15,460 nt of DNA from Clostridia bacterium (GCA_017615495.1 JAGAAA010000064.1:1-15460), one strand, 5' to 3'. Shown: positions 5,977 to 14,356, numbered from the stretch's first letter. The notes: a model not told the origin generated them from the sequence alone. Program-made: numbers and translations.

Positions 5977-8343
5977 TTATTGTTCGACATCCGGCGCGGC
6001 GCCTGCGTCCGCCCCCTTCTTCTTTTTCTTCGCTTCCTTTTCCGCCGCCAAGATGGGGTTCTCCTTATGGAAGTTTTCGATAAACACGTTGTAATCGCTG
6101 CTGCTCATCGGCTTGGCGAAGAAGTAACCCTGAATGATGCGGCATCCCATTTCGCGGAGCATCGTGAGGTCCTCCAAGGTTTCCACACCTTCCTGCGTGG
6201 TCTTGAGCCCGAGCGTCTTACCCATGTCGATAACGCTCTTTAAGATGACGCGGTCGGTCTTTTCCGAGATACCTTTGTCAAGGAAGAACTTATCGAACTT
6301 GATCTCGTCCATGTTCAAAAGTTTCAAGACGTTGTAGGTGGAATAGCCCGTTCCAAAGTCATCGATGGAGCAAAGGAAGCCGGCTTTTCTCAAGCGGTCC
6401 GCAACGGTGGCGAGGTACTCGTAGTTTTCATATGCAAAACTTTCGGTAAATTCCAGCGTGATGAAGCCCTTGCCGATGTTGAAGTGATCTTTTACCTTGA
6501 TGTAGTAATCCAAGAAGTCGCTTTGAATGGCGGTAACACGCGAGATGTTGACCGAGATCGGATAGACCTTTTTGCCCTCCGCGACCCAACGCGCCATGTT
6601 TTCGCAAGCGGTGTAGTAAATGTGACGGTCCAACTTGGAAATAAAGCCGTTTTCCTCAAACACGGGGAGGAACTCCGCCGGGGAACGATAATTCTTTGCT
6701 TCGGCGTTGTACCAACGCACCAAAACTTCCGCGCCGTCGATACGATCAAGTTCCAAATTGTACTTGGGCTGATAGAACACGCGGAATTCGCCCGCTTCGA
6801 GGGCGGCTTCCATTCGGTTTTCGATCTCTGCCTTGATCATGTAATTGGAACGGACGGTCTCGTCGTAGAAGTTGCAAATGCGGTTGATGTCGGTACGCGA
6901 CGGCAAGTCGGAAACTTCCATCGCCTTTTCCACCATCTTGTCCATGGGCACCGTCGAACCCTTGCCCGCGCGGTAAACGCCAAACAGCATCTTCATATCG
7001 TAATCGTCGGGGAGGTCATCGCCGAGGTAGTGCCTACGCGCCGCCTCGAACAAGCTGACCAAACGGTTTTCCAAAACCGCTTCTTCGCCGTAGTGGAGAA
7101 GAAGAACGAATTCGCCGTTGTCGATGTAACCGTAGGTTTCGCCCGACATCATCGCCTGCGCAAAAACGCTGCGGATATGACGAAGGATGTTTATCGTAGC
7201 CGCTTCGCCGTACTTTTCGGTCACGTAATTGAAGTGCTGCACGTGCGAGACCACCACCGCGAAAGTGGAGCCTTTGTTGGCGTTTACGATCTCCTGTGCG
7301 TCGCGCTCAAACTTCAAAAGCGTCGGACATTGCAGCATTTGGTTGACCGTGTCGATCTCCTCGATCTTTTGGAAAATACGACGACGGGATATTACGTAAT
7401 AAACCGTGAACACCACGATGACCAAGATCAAGATCGCCATCGTAACGATGCTGTTTTCCACCAAGGTAAAACCGTCGGAATAAACTTCGCTTTCCCTATA
7501 TACGCCCACGACGTACATGCCCGAATCGTTTTGACCGGCGTACCCGATGGTGACCACGTAACGCTCGTTGCCAAAGCGCAAGGACAACGTTTCATCCGCG
7601 CCGCTTTCCAACGCTTCTTTTACCTCATCCGCCGCCGTGGTGTCGTTGGACAGCGTTTCCAAAAAGGCAAAGAGGGAGTCGTTTACGTTGACGTCGGTTT
7701 TGGAATGCAATACGCTGAGGATCTGCGACGTGCCTTCCCCGCCGTAGTTTTGACAGCAAATAACGCTGAGTTCGGAATAAGAAAGTTTTTTCTCGTCCAG
7801 TTCGGTTTTGAAGGAGGTCAACGCTTCCTGCGTGTAGTACATCGCCACGCCGTCCACCACGTTGCCTTCCGCCACGGGGGAATAACACGCCACGCTGGTA
7901 AGACCTCTTTCGTCGTAGATCAAACCGTACGTTGCGGTGACGCCCTTTTCGCGCATCGCATCCACGTGAACGTTGTGCTCGGCGATCTCAAGACCGCTTT
8001 CGTCATATTCCTTGTCGCCGTAGAAGTAGCGAAGCTGGATGAGTTCGCCGCTGTAAACGCCGGAGGAACGCATATCTCTGAAGAAGTTGTGCAGTTCGGT
8101 CTTTTCGGTGATCGAGCCGGCAACGTGGGCTACCGCTTCGGTTTTTTCGCGGATGTAATCCAACTTGCCCTCAAACTTTTCCTGCGCGTCAAGCGAGTAA
8201 ACTTCCGCCGCGCGCACAGCCTGTTCGCTGGACCCGGTGTAATACTGAGAAGTAAGCACGATGATATTAACCATCGCGGCAATGCTCACGAGGATCAGCA
8301 AAACGAAAGCGATATCCACTCTGCGCGTTTTAAATTGATCCAT
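5977..8343 (-). CDS. Membrane c-di-GMP phosphodiesterase: Cache-like sensor, degenerate GGDEF, intact EAL
   Basis: Predicted to hydrolyse c-di-GMP to pGpG. Layout: TM1 about 11-31, extracytoplasmic sensor about 34-295 with a Cache-like look (YSPV..G..VDGVAMYY near 154-170), TM2 about 298-318, degenerate GGDEF domain about 340-490 with DNGEF (408-412) in place of GGDEF, then EAL domain about 505-760. Signature and catalytic residues are present: EVL at Glu539, Asn599 (SVNIS), Glu631 (LEFTES), Asp661-Asp662 (IDDFGTGYS), Lys682, Glu718 (QEGVE) and Gln738 (QGYFFAKP). The EAL half is therefore probably active, and the GGDEF half is probably a GTP-binding or structural module. A Lys-rich tail follows. 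The start overlaps the preceding peptidase gene by 14 bp, with AAAGGAGAAGG inside that gene. Last gene of the operon. Confidence 0.93.
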   Translation of the reverse strand: MDQFKTRRVDIAFVLLILVSIAAMVNIIVLTSQYYTGSSEQAVRAAEVYSLDAQEKFEGKLDYIREKTEAVAHVAGSITEKTELHNFFRDMRSSGVYSGELIQLRYFYGDKEYDESGLEIAEHNVHVDAMREKGVTATYGLIYDERGLTSVACYSPVAEGNVVDGVAMYYTQEALTSFKTELDEKKLSYSELSVICCQNYGGEGTSQILSVLHSKTDVNVNDSLFAFLETLSNDTTAADEVKEALESGADETLSLRFGNERYVVTIGYAGQNDSGMYVVGVYRESEVYSDGFTLVENSIVTMAILILVIVVFTVYYVISRRRIFQKIEEIDTVNQMLQCPTLLKFERDAQEIVNANKGSTFAVVVSHVQHFNYVTEKYGEAATINILRHIRSVFAQAMMSGETYGYIDNGEFVLLLHYGEEAVLENRLVSLFEAARRHYLGDDLPDDYDMKMLFGVYRAGKGSTVPMDKMVEKAMEVSDLPSRTDINRICNFYDETVRSNYMIKAEIENRMEAALEAGEFRVFYQPKYNLELDRIDGAEVLVRWYNAEAKNYRSPAEFLPVFEENGFISKLDRHIYYTACENMARWVAEGKKVYPISVNISRVTAIQSDFLDYYIKVKDHFNIGKGFITLEFTESFAYENYEYLATVADRLRKAGFLCSIDDFGTGYSTYNVLKLLNMDEIKFDKFFLDKGISEKTDRVILKSVIDMGKTLGLKTTQEGVETLEDLTMLREMGCRIIQGYFFAKPMSSSDYNVFIENFHKENPILAAEKEAKKKKKGADAGAAPDVEQ

Positions 8344-9016
8344 TCTTTCCTTCTCCTTTCGGGGAGGCCTTCTCCCCTGCGTCTTGTCCGTCCTCTGTGG
8401 GAAGCCCGCTCTCTTTCAGGCGCTCGACTTCCTCGTCGATCAGGCGACGGATCTCCTTTTGTTTTTGTTTTTCGTCTTCTTCTTGCTTGATGCGCGCCGC
8501 GTCCTTTACGTCCGGGATGATGCAAAGCACCATCGTAACGAAGAAGAGCACGATCAATACGGCAAACCCGACGGGGGTCATCACCACCCTGCCGAGGAAG
8601 GTCATTCCGTCAAGCGTCTTGACGTACTTGCCCACGACGTCCTCGCTTTTGGGGGAATAGGCGCCGTCGTCTGCTACGTTGTTGTCCCCCTTGGTCACCA
8701 GCTTATCGCCCGACTTACTAACCAAGCGATGGGTGTTGAACTTGCCCTTGATGCGCGGGTCGGAGGAGCGGAATACGATAATATCCCCCTCTTGCACCTC
8801 GTCCGCACTCGCTTTTTCCACCAAGATATAGGTGCGCGGCGGGATGGTCGGGTCCATACTTTCGGTCATTACCCACATCGCCGTTTTGTTGAACAAAAAG
8901 ATGGGGCTTGCGCTTACTTTTGAGAGGATGAACAGCGCCATAAACAGCGCCACCACCGCTCCGAATAGGATCTTAAGCGACAGCTTTGCGATCTTTACGC
9001 CTTTGCCTTGCTTCAT
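8330..9016 (-). CDS. SipW-type signal peptidase I (S26, Ser-His type), 228 aa
   Basis: Membrane serine protease that removes signal peptides outside the cytoplasmic membrane. TM1 is about 12-33 and TM2 about 147-167. The nucleophile is Ser53 in TESMDPTI. The general-base position is His96 in FNTHRL, where ordinary bacterial LepB has Lys. Asp111 lies in TKGDNN. This Ser-His-Asp pattern marks the SipW/SEC11 (ER-type) subfamily, which processes TasA/CalY-like matrix proteins. A charged helical C-terminal tail (170-228) extends into the cytoplasm. The start shares an ATGA with the stop of the 955-residue protein above and has an AGAGG site, so the two are coupled. Likely substrates are the four proteins here with aromatic-Ala junctions. 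Family assignment is firm; substrates are inferred. Confidence 0.92.
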   Translation of the reverse strand: MKQGKGVKIAKLSLKILFGAVVALFMALFILSKVSASPIFLFNKTAMWVMTESMDPTIPPRTYILVEKASADEVQEGDIIVFRSSDPRIKGKFNTHRLVSKSGDKLVTKGDNNVADDGAYSPKSEDVVGKYVKTLDGMTFLGRVVMTPVGFAVLIVLFFVTMVLCIIPDVKDAARIKQEEDEKQKQKEIRRLIDEEVERLKESGLPTEDGQDAGEKASPKGEGKNGSI

Positions 9017-11880
9017 TTCCTACCTCTTCTGAATATCCTCGAAAAGATATTCTTCTTTTTGGGCGCTTCCTTTTTGGCGCCGCTCGGTTGCGGCTTGGAA
9101 AAGGACGCCTGCCCGAAGATCTGGTCCGCCGTAATGGGCTTGGGCTTCAAAACGTCGCCGTCGGGCGGCACTTCGAAAGTCTTCTTCTCGGGCTCTTGCT
9201 CTTCCTGCTTTTTAGGCAGCGCGAACACCACTTCCTCTCCGGAGGAAAGCGCTTCCACGCGAGCGAACAACGGGTCGCCGTCCGCTCCTTCGAGGACGGG
9301 CTTCTCCTTTTCTTCCGGCAGAGATTCCACGATCTCCTCTTCCTCCGCGCGGCGGATGGTCTTGCCGATCTCCTGCGGGGTCACGCCGGAATCCAAAACG
9401 AGTTCCTTCACCTTTTTCTTTTTCTTTTCTTCCTTCTTTTGATACGCCGCAACTTCTTCGGTGTAATCGTATTCCTCCCGCGGGGGTTCGGGACGGAGCT
9501 TCATCCGTCTTAACCTCTCCTTTTGGAGGGCGGTGATCACGCGACGACGCACCTCGCCCGTAAGCAAGGATTCCTCTTCGGAGATAGCCGCAAAGTTCTC
9601 CTTGGTCTTTAAGACGGGGTTCTTAGCCTCCTTGCCTTCCGAGATCTCGGCTATGATGCCAAGCGCCTTTTTGAGACCGCGCGGGCCCTTTACTTTAAGC
9701 AAACAAGGGGTTGCGGCAAACTTTTTGATATCCGCCTTGTCCGTCAAGCCGTACTTTTTGACAAGCTCCTCGGCAAGGGGCATAAAGTAAACGCGGAGGG
9801 CTTTGCCCATCAGCATGACGCGCGCGATCGTGCGCCTGCCCTTATAAAAATCCACGTGATCGAAGGCGTTACGCTCGCGCACGCCCGCCTTGGAAAGCAA
9901 AGCGTTGGCGATGGCGCAGTAGTATTCCTTGATCTCGTCGTCCGCAACGCGCAATTTGGCGGCAAAGGACTTGACGAAAACCACGCTGTCCTCTTCTTGC
10001 GGCTCCTCCGGTTCCTCTTTTTCGGGGGCTTCCGGCTGCGCCTCGAAGACGGGCGGGGTATACTCTTCGTACTCTGCGGGGAGGTTGTCCACGGCGGACT
10101 TGACGCTCTCGCGCTCCGCCCTTTCTCTTTCCTCGCGCTCTTCTTCCATCTGACGGAGAAGCTCCTCCCTCTCCTTAAGCAAGCGGGCTTGCTCTTCCTT
10201 CCATTCGGTCAAGGCGATCTCCTCCGCTTGGAGGGCAACTTCCACCAAATAGGCGGTTTCGTCTTGGTCCTCCTCGGTGGGAGAAACCGAAACGACTTCC
10301 TTTTCGCCCAACAGCTCTTGCGCGGGCACCTTGTAATTCTTTTTCTTTTTCTTCTTGGGTTGGATGGGGTTTGCCATATCGGCAAATCTGCGGAACAACA
10401 TATATTGTTGCGCTGCGCCCTGCATCACAAATTTTTGTTGCGCATCGGAGATCTCAAGGTCGCTTTCCGAAGTGGAAACGCCCGCCGCTTCCTCGTCGTC
10501 GTACCCTTCCAAAAATTCCCAAAGCTCCAAGCATTGCCTGAGATCCTTGTTTTTTAAGATGGGGTTGGTGCGCACCACGGGGGGGCGAACGACGGCGGAG
10601 CCCATCATTGAAGCGAACTCACTGCCGCGGTAATCCGCAATGACCTCGCGCAGCTTTTTGACGCGCGCCCAAAGGTCGCTTTGGAAGAAAGAGTTCTTCT
10701 CCTTCTCCTCGGTGGGGACGGAAACTTCAAGCGAAAGGGAAACCTTTCCCCTCTCCTCCCCTTGGCGGATGACGTCGGTGTAATCGAACACCGCTTTGCG
10801 ACGGCTGGCTCCGAATTCCTCCGCCTCCTCGTAACGGGTTACGACAAAGTCGTAAAGGCGTATCAACAGCGTGTTGATAAACTTGTTTTCGTAGGTCATC
10901 ACCGATTCGTCGCGGAACACGTTCAAAAGTTTGCTGGGGATCACCACGTCCCCCTCGATGCGGGAGATCAAACCGGTGTGTTGCGAAAGGTGACGGATGG
11001 AACGCGTGGTCACCTTCTTGGTGCGCTCGATGGGCAAAAGTTCTTCCGTTTCTTCAATGAAGTGCGAAGGGTTCCTCGTCACTTCGTCCAGGGCGGGCAG
11101 ACAGTCTTCCACTGCTTTTACCCAAGATTCATCCACCGAACGGATGATCTTTTGCTTCACAAAACGGAGCTCACCTTCCCCCGCAAAGGCGGAAAGGAGG
11201 TCGTCGTATTCTTCGTGGCGCTCGGTCAACGCGTTTTCGGTGGAAACGGTATCGCTGAAAATGTCGTTTTCCGCTTCTTCCTTGCTGCCCTCTTTTTCAA
11301 CGTAGAGAGGGATCTCCTTCATCACCCTGCCGGGGCGAAGGCTGCCGCCCATCGTGCGGATCAAACCTCTTGAGATCAATTCACGGATGGAAGTTGTCGG
11401 AAAGTCCTTTACCGTAACGGGAGGCAAAACGCCTTCCTTTTTGACGAGCCCGAATTCCGTCGCCGTCTCCTCAATGACCTTCAGCGCGAAGCGCAAACCG
11501 CCCTGCGTCCTGACGCGGTACTTTGCCGGCACGCGGGAAAAGCGCTTTTTGGTGCTGACGTCGGTCAGGCGGTAACGCCCGACGGCATGGCGCGAAGGCT
11601 CCAACGCAAGATAAAGGTTTAAGGATTTGCCCGTCAGGGTGATCATCGCCATGGGGCGCCTTTTCACGCTGAAGGTAACGCAGGAAAACGCCGTTTTGGC
11701 AGCCACCCCCTCGTACGCGGCGAGCGCGTTAAAAAGAGAACAATAGGCTTCCTTGAGCTCCCTTTGAGAAAGGTACACCTTTGCCAAAAAGGACCTCGTA
11801 TAACGAAGTTTGGCAACCCATTCCGCCTTGTTTTCGGCGGGTTCTTGGGCAGTTAAAGTGTCCGTTCTCTGCTCTTCCAT
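9013..11880 (-). CDS. DUF2357-like McrB partner with duplicated N- and C-terminal domain, no visible nuclease (955 aa)
   Basis: Residues 24-145 and 635-750 are two copies of one domain (LKEAYCSLFNAL / IKEYYCAIANAL, MITLTGKSLNLY / VMLMGKALRVYF, then a basic PAKYRVR / PCLLKVK strand). I recall similar domains in hypothetical clostridial proteins but know no function. Residues about 250-500 resemble DUF2357, a domain of McrB-associated proteins: HFIEETEELLPI, MTYENKFINTLLIRLYDF (328-345), and RTNPILKNKDLRQCLELWEFL (437-457). The PD-(D/E)xK nuclease expected next is not seen. Instead come a Lys-rich run (509-514), a coiled coil (about 545-600), an acidic linker, the second repeat and a basic tail (935-955). 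No Shine-Dalgarno site is obvious. An in-frame TAA lies 9 nt before the ATG and the AAA+ gene ends 12 nt upstream, so re-initiation is likely. A scaffold role with the AAA+ protein is inferred. Confidence 0.8.
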   Translation of the reverse strand: MEEQRTDTLTAQEPAENKAEWVAKLRYTRSFLAKVYLSQRELKEAYCSLFNALAAYEGVAAKTAFSCVTFSVKRRPMAMITLTGKSLNLYLALEPSRHAVGRYRLTDVSTKKRFSRVPAKYRVRTQGGLRFALKVIEETATEFGLVKKEGVLPPVTVKDFPTTSIRELISRGLIRTMGGSLRPGRVMKEIPLYVEKEGSKEEAENDIFSDTVSTENALTERHEEYDDLLSAFAGEGELRFVKQKIIRSVDESWVKAVEDCLPALDEVTRNPSHFIEETEELLPIERTKKVTTRSIRHLSQHTGLISRIEGDVVIPSKLLNVFRDESVMTYENKFINTLLIRLYDFVVTRYEEAEEFGASRRKAVFDYTDVIRQGEERGKVSLSLEVSVPTEEKEKNSFFQSDLWARVKKLREVIADYRGSEFASMMGSAVVRPPVVRTNPILKNKDLRQCLELWEFLEGYDDEEAAGVSTSESDLEISDAQQKFVMQGAAQQYMLFRRFADMANPIQPKKKKKKNYKVPAQELLGEKEVVSVSPTEEDQDETAYLVEVALQAEEIALTEWKEEQARLLKEREELLRQMEEEREERERAERESVKSAVDNLPAEYEEYTPPVFEAQPEAPEKEEPEEPQEEDSVVFVKSFAAKLRVADDEIKEYYCAIANALLSKAGVRERNAFDHVDFYKGRRTIARVMLMGKALRVYFMPLAEELVKKYGLTDKADIKKFAATPCLLKVKGPRGLKKALGIIAEISEGKEAKNPVLKTKENFAAISEEESLLTGEVRRRVITALQKERLRRMKLRPEPPREEYDYTEEVAAYQKKEEKKKKKVKELVLDSGVTPQEIGKTIRRAEEEEIVESLPEEKEKPVLEGADGDPLFARVEALSSGEEVVFALPKKQEEQEPEKKTFEVPPDGDVLKPKPITADQIFGQASFSKPQPSGAKKEAPKKKNIFSRIFRRGRK

Positions 11881-11892
11881 ACGGCAAAATTA

Positions 11893-13455
11893 TCAGGACT
11901 TTTGCAAACGCCTCAAGTAGGCGATGCTCTCCTTCATCACGTCCTTTCCGAAAAGGGAATCCAAAAGCATGATGAGCCCGCGGATCTCGCCGCGGATCAA
12001 GGAAAGATTCAACGCGTCAAACTTGCGGAAGACCTTGGTCGCGAGCATATAGTCGATGGCGTCCAGCTGAGTGCCGCCGCAAGCGACGTACACGGGCACG
12101 AACACCTTCATTTGCTTCATGATACGGTTACCGAAGGCAACGCGGAATTTGTCGATCACGTAAAGGTCAAGCTTGCCGATCTTATCCAAAACGGAATCCT
12201 CAATGGGGTGCTCCGTCACCGCCTTTTTGTACAAGGAATCGATGTAGGAATAGCTAAACGGCTTGGGCTCGGTAACGGGCGCTTCGAAAGGCATACCCTT
12301 GCTGTCGAGGTTGATGACGACGGCGCGGTCGTACACCTTATCCGAAACGGCAAAGGTGGAGTCGTCGTTGTTTGCCGTGCCGATGTACCAAACGTTTTGC
12401 GGGATGGTAAGCTTGCCGTCCTCCAAACGGACGGGGTCGTCCTCCCAACTGGAGGGCACGAGCTCGATCTTCCATTCGGCGGGGTTGGGCATTTCCAAGA
12501 TGGAAAGCATTTCCGCAAAGTAGTATTCGATACGAGCGATGTTCATTTCGTCCAAAACGATGATGTTGACGTCGTCGTTGTAGGAAGATTCGTATATCCT
12601 CTTCAACACTTCGGTCTCGTTAAACTTCTTGGTAAATTCATTGAAGTAACCGAAAAGTTCGCTCCTCTCACGCCAAGACGGTTGGACGGACGCAATGGTA
12701 GCGTCGTTCAAGAAGTACTTGCCGAGGGTGTAAGGGAGGGAGGTTTTACCGGTACCGGAGATACCTTGCAGCACGATCAGCTTGGTGCAGGAAAGCCCCG
12801 CGATCATCAAGCGGATCGTCTTGATCTCATAGAATAAGCCGGAATTGTAACAAGCAAAATTGCGGATGTCGTCGCAAAGTTGCTTGAGGTCCATCGAATT
12901 GTTGTATGCGGGCGGCTCGTAATAGGCGTACTTTTCATCCACGAGAGAAAGCCTGGCAAAACGCTTTCCGCTGGGCTCCTCGCCTTCTTCGCCCTCTTCG
13001 CCCGTCGCTTGTGTTTCCGCAGGAGCGGGAAGCCCCTCCGCGGTGCGAATAGCCTCCTGAAGTTCCTCCATGCTAAAGCCGGCGGAAGAAACCTTGAGGC
13101 TCATGATCTTTTCCTTTTCGGCGGTCAAACGAATGACGTCGCGGTGCAAATCGGCGATCTCCTCAAGGAGGTCTTCCTTACCCACCAAACTGCGACGGAA
13201 ACGGATGTACTTGCGGATGCCGGGGATGATGAGGAAGATCAAGGACCCCCAGATCGCAATTGCCAAAAGGAGGATGAGGATAACGAGGATCCACGCCCAC
13301 CCGAAGTCCTGGCCTGCGAGCTGCCTGGCATAAACGCCGAAATTGAAAACTTGTCCGATTCCCAGAACTATGTTCGAGAGTGCTTGCCAAATGCCGCCCA
13401 GCATTTGCTTCATAAACATCAAGAACCAGTTTCTGAAATTGTCAAAATATACCAT
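11893..13455 (-). CDS. Membrane-anchored McrB-like AAA+ NTPase (520 aa)
   Basis: Residues 8-40 are hydrophobic and Trp/Phe-rich, about 52-78 is a clear membrane segment, and about 90-120 looks coiled-coil. An acidic linker (150-165) leads to an AAA+ domain from about 190. Walker A is GISGTGKT (231-238), an McrB-like VQPSWRERSELFGYFN segment is at 257-272, Walker B is NIIVLDEMN (297-305) followed by IARIEYYFAEMLSILE, the sensor region is GTANND (359-364), and a candidate arginine finger is DRA (376-378). These match the McrB GTPase clade of AAA+ proteins, so GTP or ATP hydrolysis by an oligomeric ring is expected. Classical McrB has an N-terminal DNA-binding domain; here a membrane anchor replaces it. 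The ATG at 13455 follows AAGGA by 7 nt. The next gene is its likely DUF2357 partner. Work at the membrane, rather than DNA restriction, is inferred. Confidence 0.9.
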   Translation of the reverse strand: MVYFDNFRNWFLMFMKQMLGGIWQALSNIVLGIGQVFNFGVYARQLAGQDFGWAWILVILILLLAIAIWGSLIFLIIPGIRKYIRFRRSLVGKEDLLEEIADLHRDVIRLTAEKEKIMSLKVSSAGFSMEELQEAIRTAEGLPAPAETQATGEEGEEGEEPSGKRFARLSLVDEKYAYYEPPAYNNSMDLKQLCDDIRNFACYNSGLFYEIKTIRLMIAGLSCTKLIVLQGISGTGKTSLPYTLGKYFLNDATIASVQPSWRERSELFGYFNEFTKKFNETEVLKRIYESSYNDDVNIIVLDEMNIARIEYYFAEMLSILEMPNPAEWKIELVPSSWEDDPVRLEDGKLTIPQNVWYIGTANNDDSTFAVSDKVYDRAVVINLDSKGMPFEAPVTEPKPFSYSYIDSLYKKAVTEHPIEDSVLDKIGKLDLYVIDKFRVAFGNRIMKQMKVFVPVYVACGGTQLDAIDYMLATKVFRKFDALNLSLIRGEIRGLIMLLDSLFGKDVMKESIAYLRRLQKS

Positions 13456-13510
13456 AGTACTGTCCTTAAAAAAGACTAAGACGCGCGCTGTTGCGCTGGC
13501 TCAAAGTCCC

Positions 13511-13538
13511 CCTTTTCCATAAGGAAAGGTCGTTATGG
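13511..13538. other. Intergenic segment with two mutually exclusive small hairpins
   Basis: The 110-bp gap between the peptidase stop (13566) and the AAA+ start (13455) contains CCTTTTCC/GGAAAGG (one bulge, 4-nt loop) and, overlapping it, CCATAA/TTATGG with a 10-nt loop. Only one can form at a time. No T-run follows on the minus strand, so neither is a normal terminator. RNA processing or no function are both possible. I see no gene in the gap. Confidence 0.25.
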
Positions 13539-13565
13539 AGAAAAACGATTGAAATGGATCTGAAA

Positions 13566-14294
13566 TTATGCCTGACTGTCAGGGGTATCGTCCTTGGGCT
13601 CAGCGGAGGAGCCTTCCTCCAAAGAGCGACGATATTCTTCCACCGCCTGACGGCGAATCTCTTCTTTTTCTTCGTCGGAGATGCTCTTTTTGTCCTTGCC
13701 CTTAAGCTTGACGATCATCAACACGAAGCGCACGATCTCATAAACAAAGAGCAAAATAAGCGGGATGACCACGATGCACAGGAAGCCGGTGCGGCTTTGC
13801 AAGAAGCCGAGGAAGCTGCCGAAGCCGTGCCATTGGGTGTCGCCCTCTTTCCAAGAACAAATGACGTCCTTGACGTGGAGGGTGTATCCGTCCGCCGAAG
13901 CGTTGTTGTCACCCTTGGTGCGGAAGGTAACGTTTTCCCCTTCGCCCGCAACGCTGATGATGCGGTGCGTGTTTATCTCTTTTGCTCCGTCGCCGTCAAG
14001 ATCCACGAAGAACGAAATGATGTCGCCCTCTTTCAGTTCGGCCTTCTCTTCCGTGGAGAGAATTTTGCCGGTGATCATATCACCCTTTTTGATGGTGGGT
14101 TCCATTGATTCGGAAGCCACGCACAAAACCACCTTTTTGCCAAGGATGGGCACGCCGTAATCGTTTGAAATGGAAGCGAACGCAAAAATCATCATTACCA
14201 AGGCAAAGAGCAAAAAGATCCACAACAAAACGTTGAGGACGATTTTTACAACCTTTTTTGCCGAGGGGTTCTTCGTTTTGACAGCAGTATCCAT
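13566..14294 (-). CDS. SipW-type signal peptidase I (S26, Ser-His type), 242 aa
   Basis: First gene of the processing operon. The ATG at 14294 has GGAG 8 nt upstream. TM1 is about 15-40 and TM2 about 169-195. The nucleophile is Ser63 in SESMEPTIKKGD, the general-base position is His110 in INTHRI, and Asp129 lies in TKGDNN. His instead of Lys places it in the SipW/SEC11 subfamily, like the peptidase at 8330-9016. The two share motifs but differ in the loop before the His: this one has DLDGDGAKE (98-106), which resembles a calcium-binding DxDxDG loop, and the other does not. The cytoplasmic tail is helical and acidic. It is the nearest peptidase gene to the subunit gene at 14476-15420, so it may serve mainly that protein; this is inference. 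Confidence 0.92.
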   Translation of the reverse strand: MDTAVKTKNPSAKKVVKIVLNVLLWIFLLFALVMMIFAFASISNDYGVPILGKKVVLCVASESMEPTIKKGDMITGKILSTEEKAELKEGDIISFFVDLDGDGAKEINTHRIISVAGEGENVTFRTKGDNNASADGYTLHVKDVICSWKEGDTQWHGFGSFLGFLQSRTGFLCIVVIPLILLFVYEIVRFVLMIVKLKGKDKKSISDEEKEEIRRQAVEEYRRSLEEGSSAEPKDDTPDSQA

Positions 14295-14356
14295 AGATTA
14301 TTCTCCGTTTTAGTTATGGGATCTTCCCGCAAAAAACTCCGCGAGAGCTCCCTAAA

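Noticed and set aside
6484..8490. A 668-codon open frame on the plus strand, opposite the EAL gene
   Set aside because: Its translation is low-complexity Val/His/Arg/Phe-rich with no domain, and the minus-strand EAL protein has all its catalytic residues. It is an antisense shadow produced by GC-rich codon use.
9013..13455. A functional McrBC-type restriction system
   Set aside because: The NTPase has a membrane anchor instead of a DNA-binding domain, the partner shows no nuclease motif, and the neighbours are signal peptidases rather than defence genes. A divergent nuclease cannot be fully excluded without structure prediction.
13511..13538. Terminator between the peptidase and the AAA+ gene
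   Set aside because: The stems are short and bulged, and no T-run follows on the minus strand. The AAA+ gene also lacks an obvious separate promoter in the gap.
8384..14108. Plus-strand open frames opposite the peptidase, DUF2357-like and AAA+ genes (for example 8384-8923, 9856-10557, 11902-12837, 13491-14108)
   Set aside because: The minus strand carries conserved motifs (Ser/His, Walker A and B) in the same stretches. The plus frames encode composition-biased sequence only.
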